A DNA stretch of 64,000 nucleotides, taken from assembly GCF_000631985.1 (NCBI RefSeq), contig NZ_JFYN01000014.1, positions 62,001 to 126,000 on the forward strand, written 5' to 3'. The notes beneath the pieces are model-generated. The model was given only the letters and a program-made list of their open reading frames with translations. It searched no databases and was not told the DNA's origin. Positions within the stretch are counted from its first letter, which is position 1, and every line of letters begins with the position of its first letter. Position numbers and translations under genes: made by a program. Of the stretch, positions 35,260 to 43,383 are shown piece after piece. The DNA comes from Pseudomonas sp. RIT288 (GTDB lineage: Bacteria; Pseudomonadota; Gammaproteobacteria; Pseudomonadales; Pseudomonadaceae).

Positions 35260-36581
35260 TGAGTCTGCGTCTGCGCCTGAGTCTGACCCTCGGCGCCGCG
35301 TTCGCCCTGATCTGGGCGCTGGCCGCGGCCTGGATGCTCAGCGACTTGCGCAATCAGATGATGTTTTCCCTCGACCAACGGCTGGTGGCCTCGGCGCGCA
35401 TGGTCGCCGGGCTGCTGGAGCAATTGCCGGCTTTGCCGAGCAAGGGCGAGGGCACCCATTTCAGCGCTGAACAATTGAACATTCCCGGTGGCATGGCCTG
35501 TCAGGTCAGTTCGCTGCGCGGGGAGATATTGGCCCGAAGTCACAGCAGTCCCGAGCAAACCCTGGAAGCGGAAAAGATGGGCTTCCACGACCAGATGATC
35601 GACGGTGCGCCGTGGCGCAGTTTCACCCTGGCCCGGGGCGATGTGCGGATCACCACTGCCGATCGGCAGATCGAGCGCGAAGCGCTGAACATGTCGATCC
35701 TGCTGGCGGCCTCGGTGCCGGTCGGCGTGGCGTTGCTTGGTTGTCTGTGCCTGTTGTGGCTGGGCATCGGTCAGGGCCTGGCGCCGCTCAATCGACTGCG
35801 TGAGGCGCTGATGCGACGTAATGCCGACTCGCTTGAGCCGCTGCAATTGCAGTCGTTTCCCAGCGAATTGAAACCGTTGCTCGATACGCAGAACCAGCTG
35901 TTCCAGCGCATCGGCAAGACCATCGAACGTGAACGCCGCCTGACCGGTGACGCCGCTCACGAACTGCGCAGCCCGCTGACAGCGATCAAGACCCACCTGC
36001 AAGTGGCACGCATGACCGAAGGCAGTGCCCGCGATCAGTCGCTGGCACGGGCCGAAGAGGGCGCCGACCGCATGCACCGCACCCTTGAGCAACTGTTGTT
36101 GCTGGCGCGCGTCGAGGGCAGTCTGTCGTTCGATGACGGCGTGCAGTGCAGCGCCGAGCAGGTGGCGAAACTGGCGATGCAGGATGCGGCCGGCGGCGAG
36201 CGCCAGCGCATCAAGCTGCAACTGCCCAAGCAGCTCTCCAGTGCGCCGGTGCAAATGCCGGCGGTGCTGTCGATTGCCGCGTTGCGCAATCTGCTCGACA
36301 ACGCTCTGCGACATACCCCGGCGGACGCTGAGGTGGAGCTGAGTCTGGAAACTGTCGGTCAGCGCGCCCGCTTTGTGGTGCGCGACCACGGCCCGGGGAT
36401 TGCGGCTGAAGATCTGCAGCACCTGACCCAACGCTTCTGGCGCAACGGTCAGAGCACCGGTTGCGGCCTCGGCCTGGCCATCGTCCAGGCCATCGTCCAG
36501 CGCTGCGCCTGCACCCTGCATTTCGACAGCCGCGCGGATGGGCTGCGCGTCGAGCTGACCATGCCGCTGCAATCCCTCTGA
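35256..36581 (+). CDS. dsbS: Sensor histidine kinase DsbS
   Basis: 441 residues. Membrane helix at about 8-28, periplasmic domain (about 30-145), second helix at about 147-170, linker, dimerisation domain with H235 (DAAHELRSPL), and an ATPase domain with N box (LRNLLDNALRH), DHGPGI and GCGLGLAIV. The periplasmic domain has one cysteine, residue 82 (GGMACQVSS), a plausible metal or redox sensor; a periplasmic cysteine is reported to bind copper in the P. aeruginosa protein. The GTG at 35256 overlaps the dsbR stop; the ATG one codon later is an equally possible start. Confidence 0.85.
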   Translation: MMSLRLRLSLTLGAAFALIWALAAAWMLSDLRNQMMFSLDQRLVASARMVAGLLEQLPALPSKGEGTHFSAEQLNIPGGMACQVSSLRGEILARSHSSPEQTLEAEKMGFHDQMIDGAPWRSFTLARGDVRITTADRQIEREALNMSILLAASVPVGVALLGCLCLLWLGIGQGLAPLNRLREALMRRNADSLEPLQLQSFPSELKPLLDTQNQLFQRIGKTIERERRLTGDAAHELRSPLTAIKTHLQVARMTEGSARDQSLARAEEGADRMHRTLEQLLLLARVEGSLSFDDGVQCSAEQVAKLAMQDAAGGERQRIKLQLPKQLSSAPVQMPAVLSIAALRNLLDNALRHTPADAEVELSLETVGQRARFVVRDHGPGIAAEDLQHLTQRFWRNGQSTGCGLGLAIVQAIVQRCACTLHFDSRADGLRVELTMPLQSL

Positions 36582-36695
36582 CCCCCCACTATCCCTGTAG
36601 GTCCACATCAAATGTAACGTCTGTGCGTTGGTGATTTGGCAATGGCGGCGTTAAGGTCGGGGCTGCTCTGACTCAATGGATTGAGGGAACGCGCC

Positions 36696-37181
36696 ATGGA
36701 AGCATCGATCTGCATTCGTCCAGCCAGACCGGCGGACGCCGGCCTCATCAGTCGCATCATCGAGCGTTCGATTCGCGTCGGTTGTGTGCTCGATCATCGC
36801 AACGATCCGCAGCAGGTCAGCCACTGGATCGGCCGGCAATCTGCCGACGTCATCAGTGCGCACCTTGCCGACGCGCATTGCTACCTGAATATCGCCTTGT
36901 TGCAGGACAAACCGGTGGGTGTCGGCATGGTCACGACCAGCGGCGACATCGGCTTTTGCCATGTGCAGCCGGAATGGTTTCGCCGTGGTGCAGGGCGCGC
37001 CCTGATGACCGACCTTGAAGGCTGGCTGCGGATTCGTGGTGTGGCGCAGGCGTGCATCGCCAGCACCCGTAGCGGCGCGGCTTTTTATCGGCATCTGGGT
37101 TACCGCGAGGCGGCGCCAGCCTTCAGCGATCAAGGCCTGCACCGCGTTGCACTGCACAAGGCATTGGTGGTGCCCGACTGA
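36696..37181 (+). CDS. GNAT-family N-acetyltransferase
   Basis: 161 residues, single GNAT domain: ICIRPARPADAGLISRII at strand 1, ALLQ/VGVGMVTTSGDIGFCHVQPEWFRRGAGRALM containing the acetyl-CoA loop RRGAGRA, and AAFYRHLGYRE near the end. Substrate unknown. Start at 36696 is chosen because GAGGG lies 8 bases upstream. It precedes pvdH on the same strand but is separated from it by a PvdS promoter and has no IS box of its own, so it is probably unrelated to pyoverdine. Confidence 0.82.
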   Translation: MEASICIRPARPADAGLISRIIERSIRVGCVLDHRNDPQQVSHWIGRQSADVISAHLADAHCYLNIALLQDKPVGVGMVTTSGDIGFCHVQPEWFRRGAGRALMTDLEGWLRIRGVAQACIASTRSGAAFYRHLGYREAAPAFSDQGLHRVALHKALVVPD

Positions 37182-37199
37182 CATCTCGATCAAGGGTCT

Positions 37200-37223
37200 A
37201 AATCCTCGCCCCGCTTAAGCGTT
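37200..37223 (+). promoter_or_regulatory. PvdS-dependent promoter (IS box) of pvdH
   Basis: TAAAT at 37200-37204, 16 bases, CGT at 37221-37223, exact consensus. It lies about 100 bases upstream of the pvdH ATG. Confidence 0.88.
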
Positions 37224-37324
37224 TCCAGAACAGGAAAACCTGCATGTGCGCCCCGCGACCGGAACGCGCACCTGTGCGGTGTGCTGTTTTGGTCACTATC
37301 CATAGCGTATTGAGGGGTCGAGAG

Positions 37325-38737
37325 ATGTCAGTCGCCACCAGCCTTATCGAAGAGTCGTCGGCCCGGATCTCCGCCGCGCCGGCCGAAGTTCTGTATCAGT
37401 TCAACGAATCACCGCTGCTGGCCCGGCAGAGTCAACAGGAATCCAATGCCCGCAGCTACCCGCGGCGCATTCCGCTGGCCCTCAAGCGTGCCAAAGGCCT
37501 GTATGTCGAGGACGTTGAAGGTCGTACGTTTATCGACTGCCTGGCTGGCGCCGGCACTCTCGCGCTGGGGCACAACCACCCGGTGGTGATTGAGGCGATT
37601 CAGCAAGTGCTGGCGGATGAGCTGCCGCTGCACACCCTCGACCTGACCACGCCGGTCAAGGATCAGTTCGTCCAGGACCTGTTCGGTTTGCTCCCGCCGG
37701 CATTGGCGGCCGAGGCGAAAATCCAGTTCTGCGGCCCGACCGGCACCGACGCGGTGGAAGCCGCGCTGAAACTGGTGCGCACCGCTACCGGGCGCAGCAC
37801 CGTGCTGTCGTTCTCCGGCGGCTATCACGGCATGAGCCAGGGCGCCTTGAGCCTGATGGGCAGCCTGGGGCCGAAAAAGCCGCTGGGCGCGTTGCTCAGC
37901 AACGGTGTGCAATTCATGCCGTTCCCTTACGACTACCGTTGCCCGTTCGGTCTCGGCGGCGCGGCCGGGGTCAAAGCCAACCTGAGTTACCTGGAAAACC
38001 TGCTCAACGATCCTGAGGCCGGCGTGCAGTTGCCGGCAGCGGTGATCGTCGAAGCGGTGCAGGGCGAGGGCGGGGTGATCCCGGCTGATATCGAGTGGCT
38101 GCGCGGCTTGCGTCGGATCACCGAGAAGGCCGGTGTGGCGCTGATCGTCGACGAGATCCAGAGCGGTTTCGCGCGTACCGGCAAAATGTTTGCCTTCGAG
38201 CACGCCGGTATCGTCCCCGACGTGGTGGTGTTGTCCAAAGCCATCGGCGGCAGCCTGCCGCTGGCGGTGGTGGTCTATCGCGACTGGCTCGACACCTGGC
38301 AACCGGGCGCGCATGCCGGCACGTTCCGTGGCAACCAGATGGCGATGGCCGCCGGTTCCGCGGTGATGCGTTATCTGCTCGAACACAAGGTCTGCGAACA
38401 CGCCGCCGCCATGGGCGAACGCCTGAGCGAACATCTGCGCATCCTGCAACGCGACTTCCCGCAACTGGGCGACATCCGCGGTCGTGGCTTGATGCTCGGC
38501 GTCGAACTGGTTGACCCGGACGGCACGCCGGACGCCCTCGGTCATCCACCCGCGTTCGCGCGTCTGGCACCGCTGGTGCAGCGGGAATGCCTCAAGCGTG
38601 GGCTGATTCTTGAGCTGGGCGGCCGACACGGCGCGGTGGTGCGCTTCCTGCCGCCGCTGGTGATCACCGCCGCCGAAATCGACCGCGTCGCGGAGATCTT
38701 CGGCCGGGCTTTGGCCGCCGCCACCGCCGCCGAGTAA
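37325..38737 (+). CDS. pvdH: Diaminobutyrate-2-oxoglutarate aminotransferase PvdH
   Basis: 470 residues, class III PLP-dependent aminotransferase. PLP lysine is K305 (VLSKAIGGSLPLAV); the preceding VDEIQSGFARTG carries the Asp that contacts the PLP ring, and FCGPTGTDAVEAALKL the phosphate-binding part. PvdH converts aspartate semialdehyde and glutamate to L-2,4-diaminobutyrate, the residue loaded by the last PvdL module. Start at 37325 has GAGGGG upstream and gives the length of the P. aeruginosa enzyme. It has an exact PvdS promoter. Confidence 0.94.
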   Translation: MSVATSLIEESSARISAAPAEVLYQFNESPLLARQSQQESNARSYPRRIPLALKRAKGLYVEDVEGRTFIDCLAGAGTLALGHNHPVVIEAIQQVLADELPLHTLDLTTPVKDQFVQDLFGLLPPALAAEAKIQFCGPTGTDAVEAALKLVRTATGRSTVLSFSGGYHGMSQGALSLMGSLGPKKPLGALLSNGVQFMPFPYDYRCPFGLGGAAGVKANLSYLENLLNDPEAGVQLPAAVIVEAVQGEGGVIPADIEWLRGLRRITEKAGVALIVDEIQSGFARTGKMFAFEHAGIVPDVVVLSKAIGGSLPLAVVVYRDWLDTWQPGAHAGTFRGNQMAMAAGSAVMRYLLEHKVCEHAAAMGERLSEHLRILQRDFPQLGDIRGRGLMLGVELVDPDGTPDALGHPPAFARLAPLVQRECLKRGLILELGGRHGAVVRFLPPLVITAAEIDRVAEIFGRALAAATAAE

Positions 38738-38758
38738 ATTTTTCGCAGCGCCGAACGT
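38735..38758 (+). promoter_or_regulatory. PvdS-dependent promoter (IS box) of mbtH, overlapping pvdH stop
   Basis: TAAAT at 38735-38739, 16 bases, CGT at 38756-38758. The TAA of TAAAT is the pvdH stop codon. It gives mbtH its own iron-regulated promoter in addition to read-through from pvdH. Confidence 0.82.
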
Positions 38759-38820
38759 TCTATCTACATACCCGGCTGCACCCCAGGTGCAGCCCACCCT
38801 GACAACGATGGAGAACCAGT

Positions 38821-39045
38821 ATGACGTCAGTATTCGACCGCGAGGACATCCTCTTTCAGGTCGTGGTCAACCACGAAGAGCAATACTCGATCTGGCCGGA
38901 TTACAAAGCCGTGCCGGAAGGCTGGCGCACTGTGGGCAAGAGCGGCCTGAAGAAGGAATGCCTGGCCTATATCGAAGAAGTCTGGACCGACATGCGTCCG
39001 CTGAGCTTGCGCCAGAAGATGGAAGGGCAGGCGGCTGCTCAGTAA
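38821..39045 (+). CDS. MbtH-like NRPS helper protein
   Basis: 74 residues with the MbtH signature: NHEEQYSIWPDYKAVPEGW and the three conserved Trp residues (SIWP, EGWR, EVWTDMRP). Such proteins bind adenylation domains and aid folding or activity of NRPSs; here the partners are probably PvdL and the other pyoverdine synthetases. It corresponds to PA2412, which is also next to pvdH. It has its own PvdS promoter and ends at a strong terminator. Confidence 0.94.
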   Translation: MTSVFDREDILFQVVVNHEEQYSIWPDYKAVPEGWRTVGKSGLKKECLAYIEEVWTDMRPLSLRQKMEGQAAAQ

Positions 39046-39060
39046 TCTGACAGACAAGAC

Positions 39061-39096
39061 AAACCCGCTGGACTGGTGACAGTCAGCGGGTTTTTT
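39061..39096 (+). terminator. Rho-independent terminator after mbtH
   Basis: AACCCGCTG and CAGCGGGTT arms with a loop of about a dozen bases that can pair further, followed by a run of six Ts. It ends the pvdH-mbtH transcript. Confidence 0.9.
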
Positions 39097-39103
39097 ATGG
39101 GCT

Positions 39104-39186
39104 TCAAAAGATCGCAGCCTTCGGCAGCTCCTACATGGGGATACTTACACCTTGTAGGAGCTGCCGCAGGCTGCGATCTTTTGATC
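39104..39186. repeat. REP-type palindrome pair (family 2)
   Basis: Inverted AAAAGATCGCAGCCTTCGGC / GCCGCAGGCTGCGATCTTTT arms around a short loop, between the mbtH terminator and the 3' end of fpvF (convergent genes). Confidence 0.88.
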
Positions 39187-40101
39187 TTAGGCCGAAGGCC
39201 CGCCGCTCAAACCCTTGAGCAGCAAATCGACATTCCCCTCCAGCTCCGCCACCGGATCCGCCGCGTCGGTGCTCAACACCAGCAATCGACTCCCCGACTC
39301 GGCAATCGCCGCTCTCACCGCTTCCGACGGCTGACGATGATGCAGCACCAGCGCCACGTCGTTGTCCTTGAGCGTCGCCGTGAGTTGCTTCAGCTCTTGC
39401 GGCGTCCACTCGCTATCAGGCCGTGGATCCTGGCCGACCAGCTCCAGATTCAGGCTGCCGATCAGGTAAGCGAAGTGATCGCTGAGGCTCAGCACACTGA
39501 GGTTGTCGGCTTCAGCCAGACGCGCTTCGCTGTCGGCGCTAAGCTTGAGCAGGCGCTGTTTCAACGCTGCCAGATTGGCGTCGATCTTCGGTTTGGCCGA
39601 CGGCGCCAGACGCACCAGATCCGCTGCGATCACGTCAGCCATGCGCCCCATGTTGTTGCTCGCCAGCCATGGCTGACTGTTCAAGCCATCGACCTTCAGC
39701 CCCGGCTGCACGGCGATCCCCGGCAGGGCGCCATCGACCGGGCGCGCCGCGTCGACTTCGACAATGCGAATGTTGCTGCGCCGCGCGATCGGGTACAGCG
39801 GATCGTCCGCCCACAGCGAACGTACGCCGATCACCGCATCGGCAGCGGTTGCCAGTTTGCCCAGCGCCGGCGCGCCGCGACCGGTGAAGTACGCGGTCTG
39901 ACGGCTGCCCGGCAGATTGGCCGGGGCCGCGCGTTCCAGGCTGACGTCGGTGCCTTTGAGCAGCACTTCACCTAGGCCATAGGTGATGGGCAACGAGGCC
40001 AGTACGCGCAGCGGTTGAGGGTTTTCAGCCGCCAGCAACGGGCTGCCGACCACGCCGCACAGGGCCATGGCCAGGGTCAGTTTTCGCAGTGAGAAAATCA
40101 T
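39187..40101 (-). CDS. fpvF: Periplasmic binding protein FpvF
   Basis: 304 residues. Signal peptide (1-25, ending LLAA), then a metal-type cluster 9 solute-binding fold: PLRVLASLPITYGLGEVLL and the long backbone helix rich in Ala/Leu near the middle. Compared with FpvC it has fewer of the His/Glu ligands typical of zinc/manganese binding proteins. In P. aeruginosa FpvC and FpvF form a complex that binds ferripyoverdine or the released iron in the periplasm. It is last in the fpvGHJKCDEF operon and starts directly after the fpvE stop codon. Confidence 0.85.
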   Translation of the reverse strand: MIFSLRKLTLAMALCGVVGSPLLAAENPQPLRVLASLPITYGLGEVLLKGTDVSLERAAPANLPGSRQTAYFTGRGAPALGKLATAADAVIGVRSLWADDPLYPIARRSNIRIVEVDAARPVDGALPGIAVQPGLKVDGLNSQPWLASNNMGRMADVIAADLVRLAPSAKPKIDANLAALKQRLLKLSADSEARLAEADNLSVLSLSDHFAYLIGSLNLELVGQDPRPDSEWTPQELKQLTATLKDNDVALVLHHRQPSEAVRAAIAESGSRLLVLSTDAADPVAELEGNVDLLLKGLSGGPSA

Positions 40102-41001
40102 TTATCCAAGGTTCCCTTTCAGGCTCGGGACAACCCCGCGCGCAACGGCGGCGAGGGCGAAGGCAATGCCGGCGACCAGAATGATCGCGGCGCCGGACGG
40201 GATCGGCAGGTCGAAGACGATCGGCGCGAGGATCCCGCACAGCGTGCTGACGGTGGCAATCAGCACCGAGCACCAGAAGAAGCCCTTGAGCGACTGGCTG
40301 AGCAAACGCGCTGCCGCCGCCGGAATCACCAGCAACGCGCCGACCAGAATCGCGCCGATGACCTTCACCGCCGCGACGGTGATCAGCGTCACCAGAATCA
40401 CGAACAGGTAATCCAGCGTCTTCACCGCGACGCCGCGCACCGCCGCCAGTTGCGGGTTGAAACTGGCGAGCATGATCCGGTTGTACAGCGGCAACGCCAG
40501 GGCCATGACCAGCGAACCGACGATGGCCAGCACCAGCAGGTCATTGCCGTTGACGGTGAGCACCGAACCGAACAGCACGTTCTCCAGAATGTGCACGTTG
40601 ATCTTGCCGGCCAGAATCAACAGCAAGCTTGCGCCGAGGGCCAGCGACACGGAGAGGAACACGCCGATCAGCGTATCCGGCGCCAGGCCGGTGCGGTTAC
40701 GCAGGTAGTTGAGCAGGATGCCGAACAACAGGCAGTAACCGAACAGGCTGCCGTACGGCCCGGTGTAGGGTTCGCCGAGCAGAATGCCGATGGCCACGCC
40801 GGTCAGTGCTGCGTGCCCGACCGCTTCGGAGAAAAACGCAAAGCGCTTGACCACCACCAGCGTGCCGAGGCCGCCGAGCACCGGGCCGATCAACAAGCCG
40901 GCGAGCAATGCGTTGACTACAAATCCGTAGGCCAGCGCTTCCGGCAGGTAACCGGACGACGCCCAGCCCTGGACCATCAGCCGAAAGGCTTCGTAACTCA
41001 T
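40102..41001 (-). CDS. fpvE: ABC transporter permease FpvE
   Basis: 299 residues with about eight membrane helices, of the ZnuB/TroC metal permease type (GPVLGGLGTLVVVKRFAFFSEAVGHAALTG near the N-terminus). It forms the inner-membrane channel of the FpvCDEF iron uptake system. The ATG at 40999-41001 overlaps the fpvD stop by one base (TGATG), so translation is coupled; longer in-frame starts lie inside fpvD. Confidence 0.87.
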   Translation of the reverse strand: MSYEAFRLMVQGWASSGYLPEALAYGFVVNALLAGLLIGPVLGGLGTLVVVKRFAFFSEAVGHAALTGVAIGILLGEPYTGPYGSLFGYCLLFGILLNYLRNRTGLAPDTLIGVFLSVSLALGASLLLILAGKINVHILENVLFGSVLTVNGNDLLVLAIVGSLVMALALPLYNRIMLASFNPQLAAVRGVAVKTLDYLFVILVTLITVAAVKVIGAILVGALLVIPAAAARLLSQSLKGFFWCSVLIATVSTLCGILAPIVFDLPIPSGAAIILVAGIAFALAAVARGVVPSLKGNLG

Positions 41002-41846
41002 CAGACCGCGCTCCGTGGATGGGTGGAAAACAGACTCAGCAGACGGTCCGGGGTCAGCGCCTGTTGCGGCGTAGCGTCGAACAGCACGCGGCGATTGAGA
41101 CCGGTAACCCGATCGGCCAGACGCTTGACCGCTTCCAGATCGTGCTCGATCCACAGCACGGTGATGCCGGCGGCACGCCAGTCGCCGAGCAGGCGTTCGA
41201 ACACCTGGATCCCGGCTTCGTCGAGGGCTGACATCGGCTCATCCAGCACCAGCAATTGCGGAGCCGGGATCAAGCCTTGAGCGAGCAACACGCGCTGCCG
41301 TTCGCCACCGGATAACGCGCCCATGCGCCGCTTGCGTTTGTCCTGCATGCCGACCCGTTCCAGCGCCTCGCCGATGGCCTTGGCGTAGTGCTTGCTCAGG
41401 CCGAGAAACGCCGGACGGCGCTGACACATGGCGGCCATGAAATCGTCGACGGTCATCGGCAGGCCGCGATCGAACTCCAGCGCCTGCGGCACGTAGCCGA
41501 TGGTGCCGGGTTGGCCGGGCCAGTGCAGGCTCAACTGGCCTTGATGCGGCATCTGCCCGAGCAGGGTCTTGATCAGCGAACTCTTGCCACCGCCGTTGGG
41601 GCCGACCAGAGCGTGCACGTGGCCGGGTTGCACCTGGAAGGTGACGTTGTCGAGGATCGTGGTACGCCCGAGGGTCAGAGAGACTTCCGCAAAATCCAGA
41701 GTCGGCCCCAATCCTTGTGGGAGCGAGCCTGCTCGCGAATGCGGTGTGTCATTCGATAAAGATGTTGGCTGACCCGGCGCTTTCGCGAGCAGGCTCACTC
41801 CTACAGGGGAGGTGGAGTCATCTGAGAGGGTTTCTTTTGCTGTCAT
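41001..41846 (-). CDS. fpvD: ABC transporter ATPase FpvD with REPIN-encoded N-terminal insert
   Basis: 281 residues. Walker A GPNGGGKSS at about 82-90, signature LSGGERQR, Walker B LLVLDEPMSALD and switch His (WIEHD) are complete. The ABC domain starts near residue 50 (LDFAEVSLTLG). Residues about 13-45 are encoded by a complete REPIN inserted in frame (SPVGVSLLAK on one arm, HSRAGSLPQG on the other). The ATG overlaps the fpvC stop by ATGA, which supports it as the original start. No better start lies after the REPIN. Energises iron import with FpvE. Confidence 0.88.
   Translation of the reverse strand: MTAKETLSDDSTSPVGVSLLAKAPGQPTSLSNDTPHSRAGSLPQGLGPTLDFAEVSLTLGRTTILDNVTFQVQPGHVHALVGPNGGGKSSLIKTLLGQMPHQGQLSLHWPGQPGTIGYVPQALEFDRGLPMTVDDFMAAMCQRRPAFLGLSKHYAKAIGEALERVGMQDKRKRRMGALSGGERQRVLLAQGLIPAPQLLVLDEPMSALDEAGIQVFERLLGDWRAAGITVLWIEHDLEAVKRLADRVTGLNRRVLFDATPQQALTPDRLLSLFSTHPRSAV
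41713..41809. repeat. REPIN (family 1) inside the fpvD reading frame
   Basis: Inverted TGTGGGAGCGAGCCTGCTCG and CGAGCAGGCTCACTCCTACA arms about 45 bases apart, as in the intergenic copies. All of it lies between the fpvD start codon and the first conserved strand of the ABC domain, and the frame stays open through it. Confidence 0.9.
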
Positions 41847-42772
41847 GCCCCGGACTCCTGAATCGCCCGCACCACGGTGTCGAGGTTGCCGGTCATTTCC
41901 TTTTCGTACTTGTCGGCGCTGTATTCGCCATAGGAAATGTGCGACAGCGGGTACAGCTTCACCCCGGACTCACGCTGGATGGTCTCGACGTAGGTCGAAG
42001 GGAAATCCATCTCCGAGAAGATCACCTTCACGTCGAGCTCGCGCAGCTGGTCGATGGTCTTTTTCAACTGGCTCGGGCTCGGTTCGATGCCGTGGGCCGG
42101 CTCGACCACGGCCGTCACTTCCAGGCCGAATTCGCGCAGCAGATAATCGTACGCGGCATGCACCGTGGCCACGCGCAGTTCGGCGTTGGGCGCCTGGGTC
42201 AGTTTGGCCAGCGCGTCGGCGCGCATCTGCCGCAGGCGTTTGCCATAGGCGCGGGCGTTCTGGGTATAGGTCCTGGCGTTGTCCGGATCGAGTTTGCCCA
42301 GCTCGCGAGCGATGTTGTTGACTTGGGCAATCGAGGCGCTGATCGACAGGAAGGTGTGCGGGTTGACCACTTTGCCGGCGCCGCGCGCCGCGGTACCGGT
42401 GGCGGCCAGCAGCGGCACGTTTTCGTTGGCTTCGATGGTCTTGATGTTCGGCGTTTCGCTGGCGGCGATCATGCGGTCGGCGAAGTCGTCATGGCCAACA
42501 CCGTTGAGCACGATCACATCCAGGCCGCCGATGCGCTTGATGTCTTCGGCGCGTGGCTCGTAGGCGTGCGGGTTGAAACCGGCGGGAATCAGTGGCACCA
42601 CCTCGGCCTTGTCGCCAACGATGTTCGCCACATAGCTGTAATACGGGTGCAGGGTGATACCGATGCGCAGGCGTTTGCCCGGATCGGCGCTGGCCAGCGG
42701 GCTCAGCAGGCACGCGCACAGGCCTAACAGCAGGGTGCGCAGGAGGGGACGGCGAGTCAGTGAAGTAAGCAT
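41843..42772 (-). CDS. fpvC: Periplasmic binding protein FpvC
   Basis: About 309 residues. Signal peptide (about 1-30, ending PLASA), then a cluster 9 metal-binding protein fold with ITLHPYYSYVANIVGDKAEV, GFNPHAYEPRAED, KVVNPHTFLS and VIFSEMDFPS; the His/Glu residues at these places are the usual metal ligands. In P. aeruginosa FpvC pairs with FpvF and binds the reduced-state product of ferripyoverdine breakdown. An in-frame TTG lies two codons upstream; the ATG at 42770-42772 is preferred. Its stop overlaps the fpvD start. Confidence 0.87.
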   Translation of the reverse strand: MLTSLTRRPLLRTLLLGLCACLLSPLASADPGKRLRIGITLHPYYSYVANIVGDKAEVVPLIPAGFNPHAYEPRAEDIKRIGGLDVIVLNGVGHDDFADRMIAASETPNIKTIEANENVPLLAATGTAARGAGKVVNPHTFLSISASIAQVNNIARELGKLDPDNARTYTQNARAYGKRLRQMRADALAKLTQAPNAELRVATVHAAYDYLLREFGLEVTAVVEPAHGIEPSPSQLKKTIDQLRELDVKVIFSEMDFPSTYVETIQRESGVKLYPLSHISYGEYSADKYEKEMTGNLDTVVRAIQESGA

Positions 42773-42807
42773 GGGCAAGCGGTCTTCTCTCGGGTGAAGG
42801 CGAAGGA

Positions 42808-43383
42808 TCAGTGGCGATGCTCGCGGGTCACGCCGGCATCGAACTGCGCGACGATCTGTTTCCAGCCAGCGGCGGAAAGCGCTGCATCGGTGAGTTCGGC
42901 GGGCGTCTGCAGATCGGCGGCGCGGTTGAGCCAGATGTCCGGCGCGGCAGTGGCGTCGGCGCTCAGCCGCATCACGAACGAACCGGCGACGGCGGGCGCC
43001 TGGCTGTGGCCGAAATAGGCCGTGTCCGCCAGCAATTGCCAGGCATGCCCGCCACGGCTGACCGAACTGGCGTCCTGGGCGAACGGGGCGAAACCTTCAT
43101 CAGCCAGGGTCTGTGGCGTCGGCAGGCTTTGCTGTTCTGCACGCAGCAGGCGGATTTCGTCGAGGGTCACCCGCAGGTCGGCATAGATGCCTTGCTCGGC
43201 GGCGCTGAGGTCGCGCCGCGCATCGAGCTGATGGCTGGCGACCGGTTCCGGTTCATGGGACACCCCACGCCATGCCACCACCGAGCCGGCGACCGCGAGG
43301 ATCAGCAAACACAACAGCAGAACGTTAAGGGTTTCATGCCCGGCACCGGCCGGGCGGACGACTTGGGTGGTGGGCGTGCTCAT
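42808..43383 (-). CDS. fpvK: Inner-membrane protein FpvK
   Basis: 191 residues. One membrane helix at about 18-39 (VLLLCLLILAVAGSVVAW), the rest probably periplasmic, with a DLSAAEQGIYADLRVTLDEI helix and a GWKQIVAQFDAGV tail. The exact role is not known; in P. aeruginosa the FpvGHJK proteins form an inner-membrane complex needed to reduce iron in ferripyoverdine. The ATG at 43381-43383 overlaps the fpvJ stop by ATGA, which defines the start. Confidence 0.82.
   Translation of the reverse strand: MSTPTTQVVRPAGAGHETLNVLLLCLLILAVAGSVVAWRGVSHEPEPVASHQLDARRDLSAAEQGIYADLRVTLDEIRLLRAEQQSLPTPQTLADEGFAPFAQDASSVSRGGHAWQLLADTAYFGHSQAPAVAGSFVMRLSADATAAPDIWLNRAADLQTPAELTDAALSAAGWKQIVAQFDAGVTREHRH

Noticed and set aside
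36696..37181. GNAT gene as a pyoverdine gene
   Set aside because: It lies between dsbS and pvdH but has no PvdS promoter, and the pvdH IS box is downstream of it. It lacks the IucB-type features seen in pvdY.
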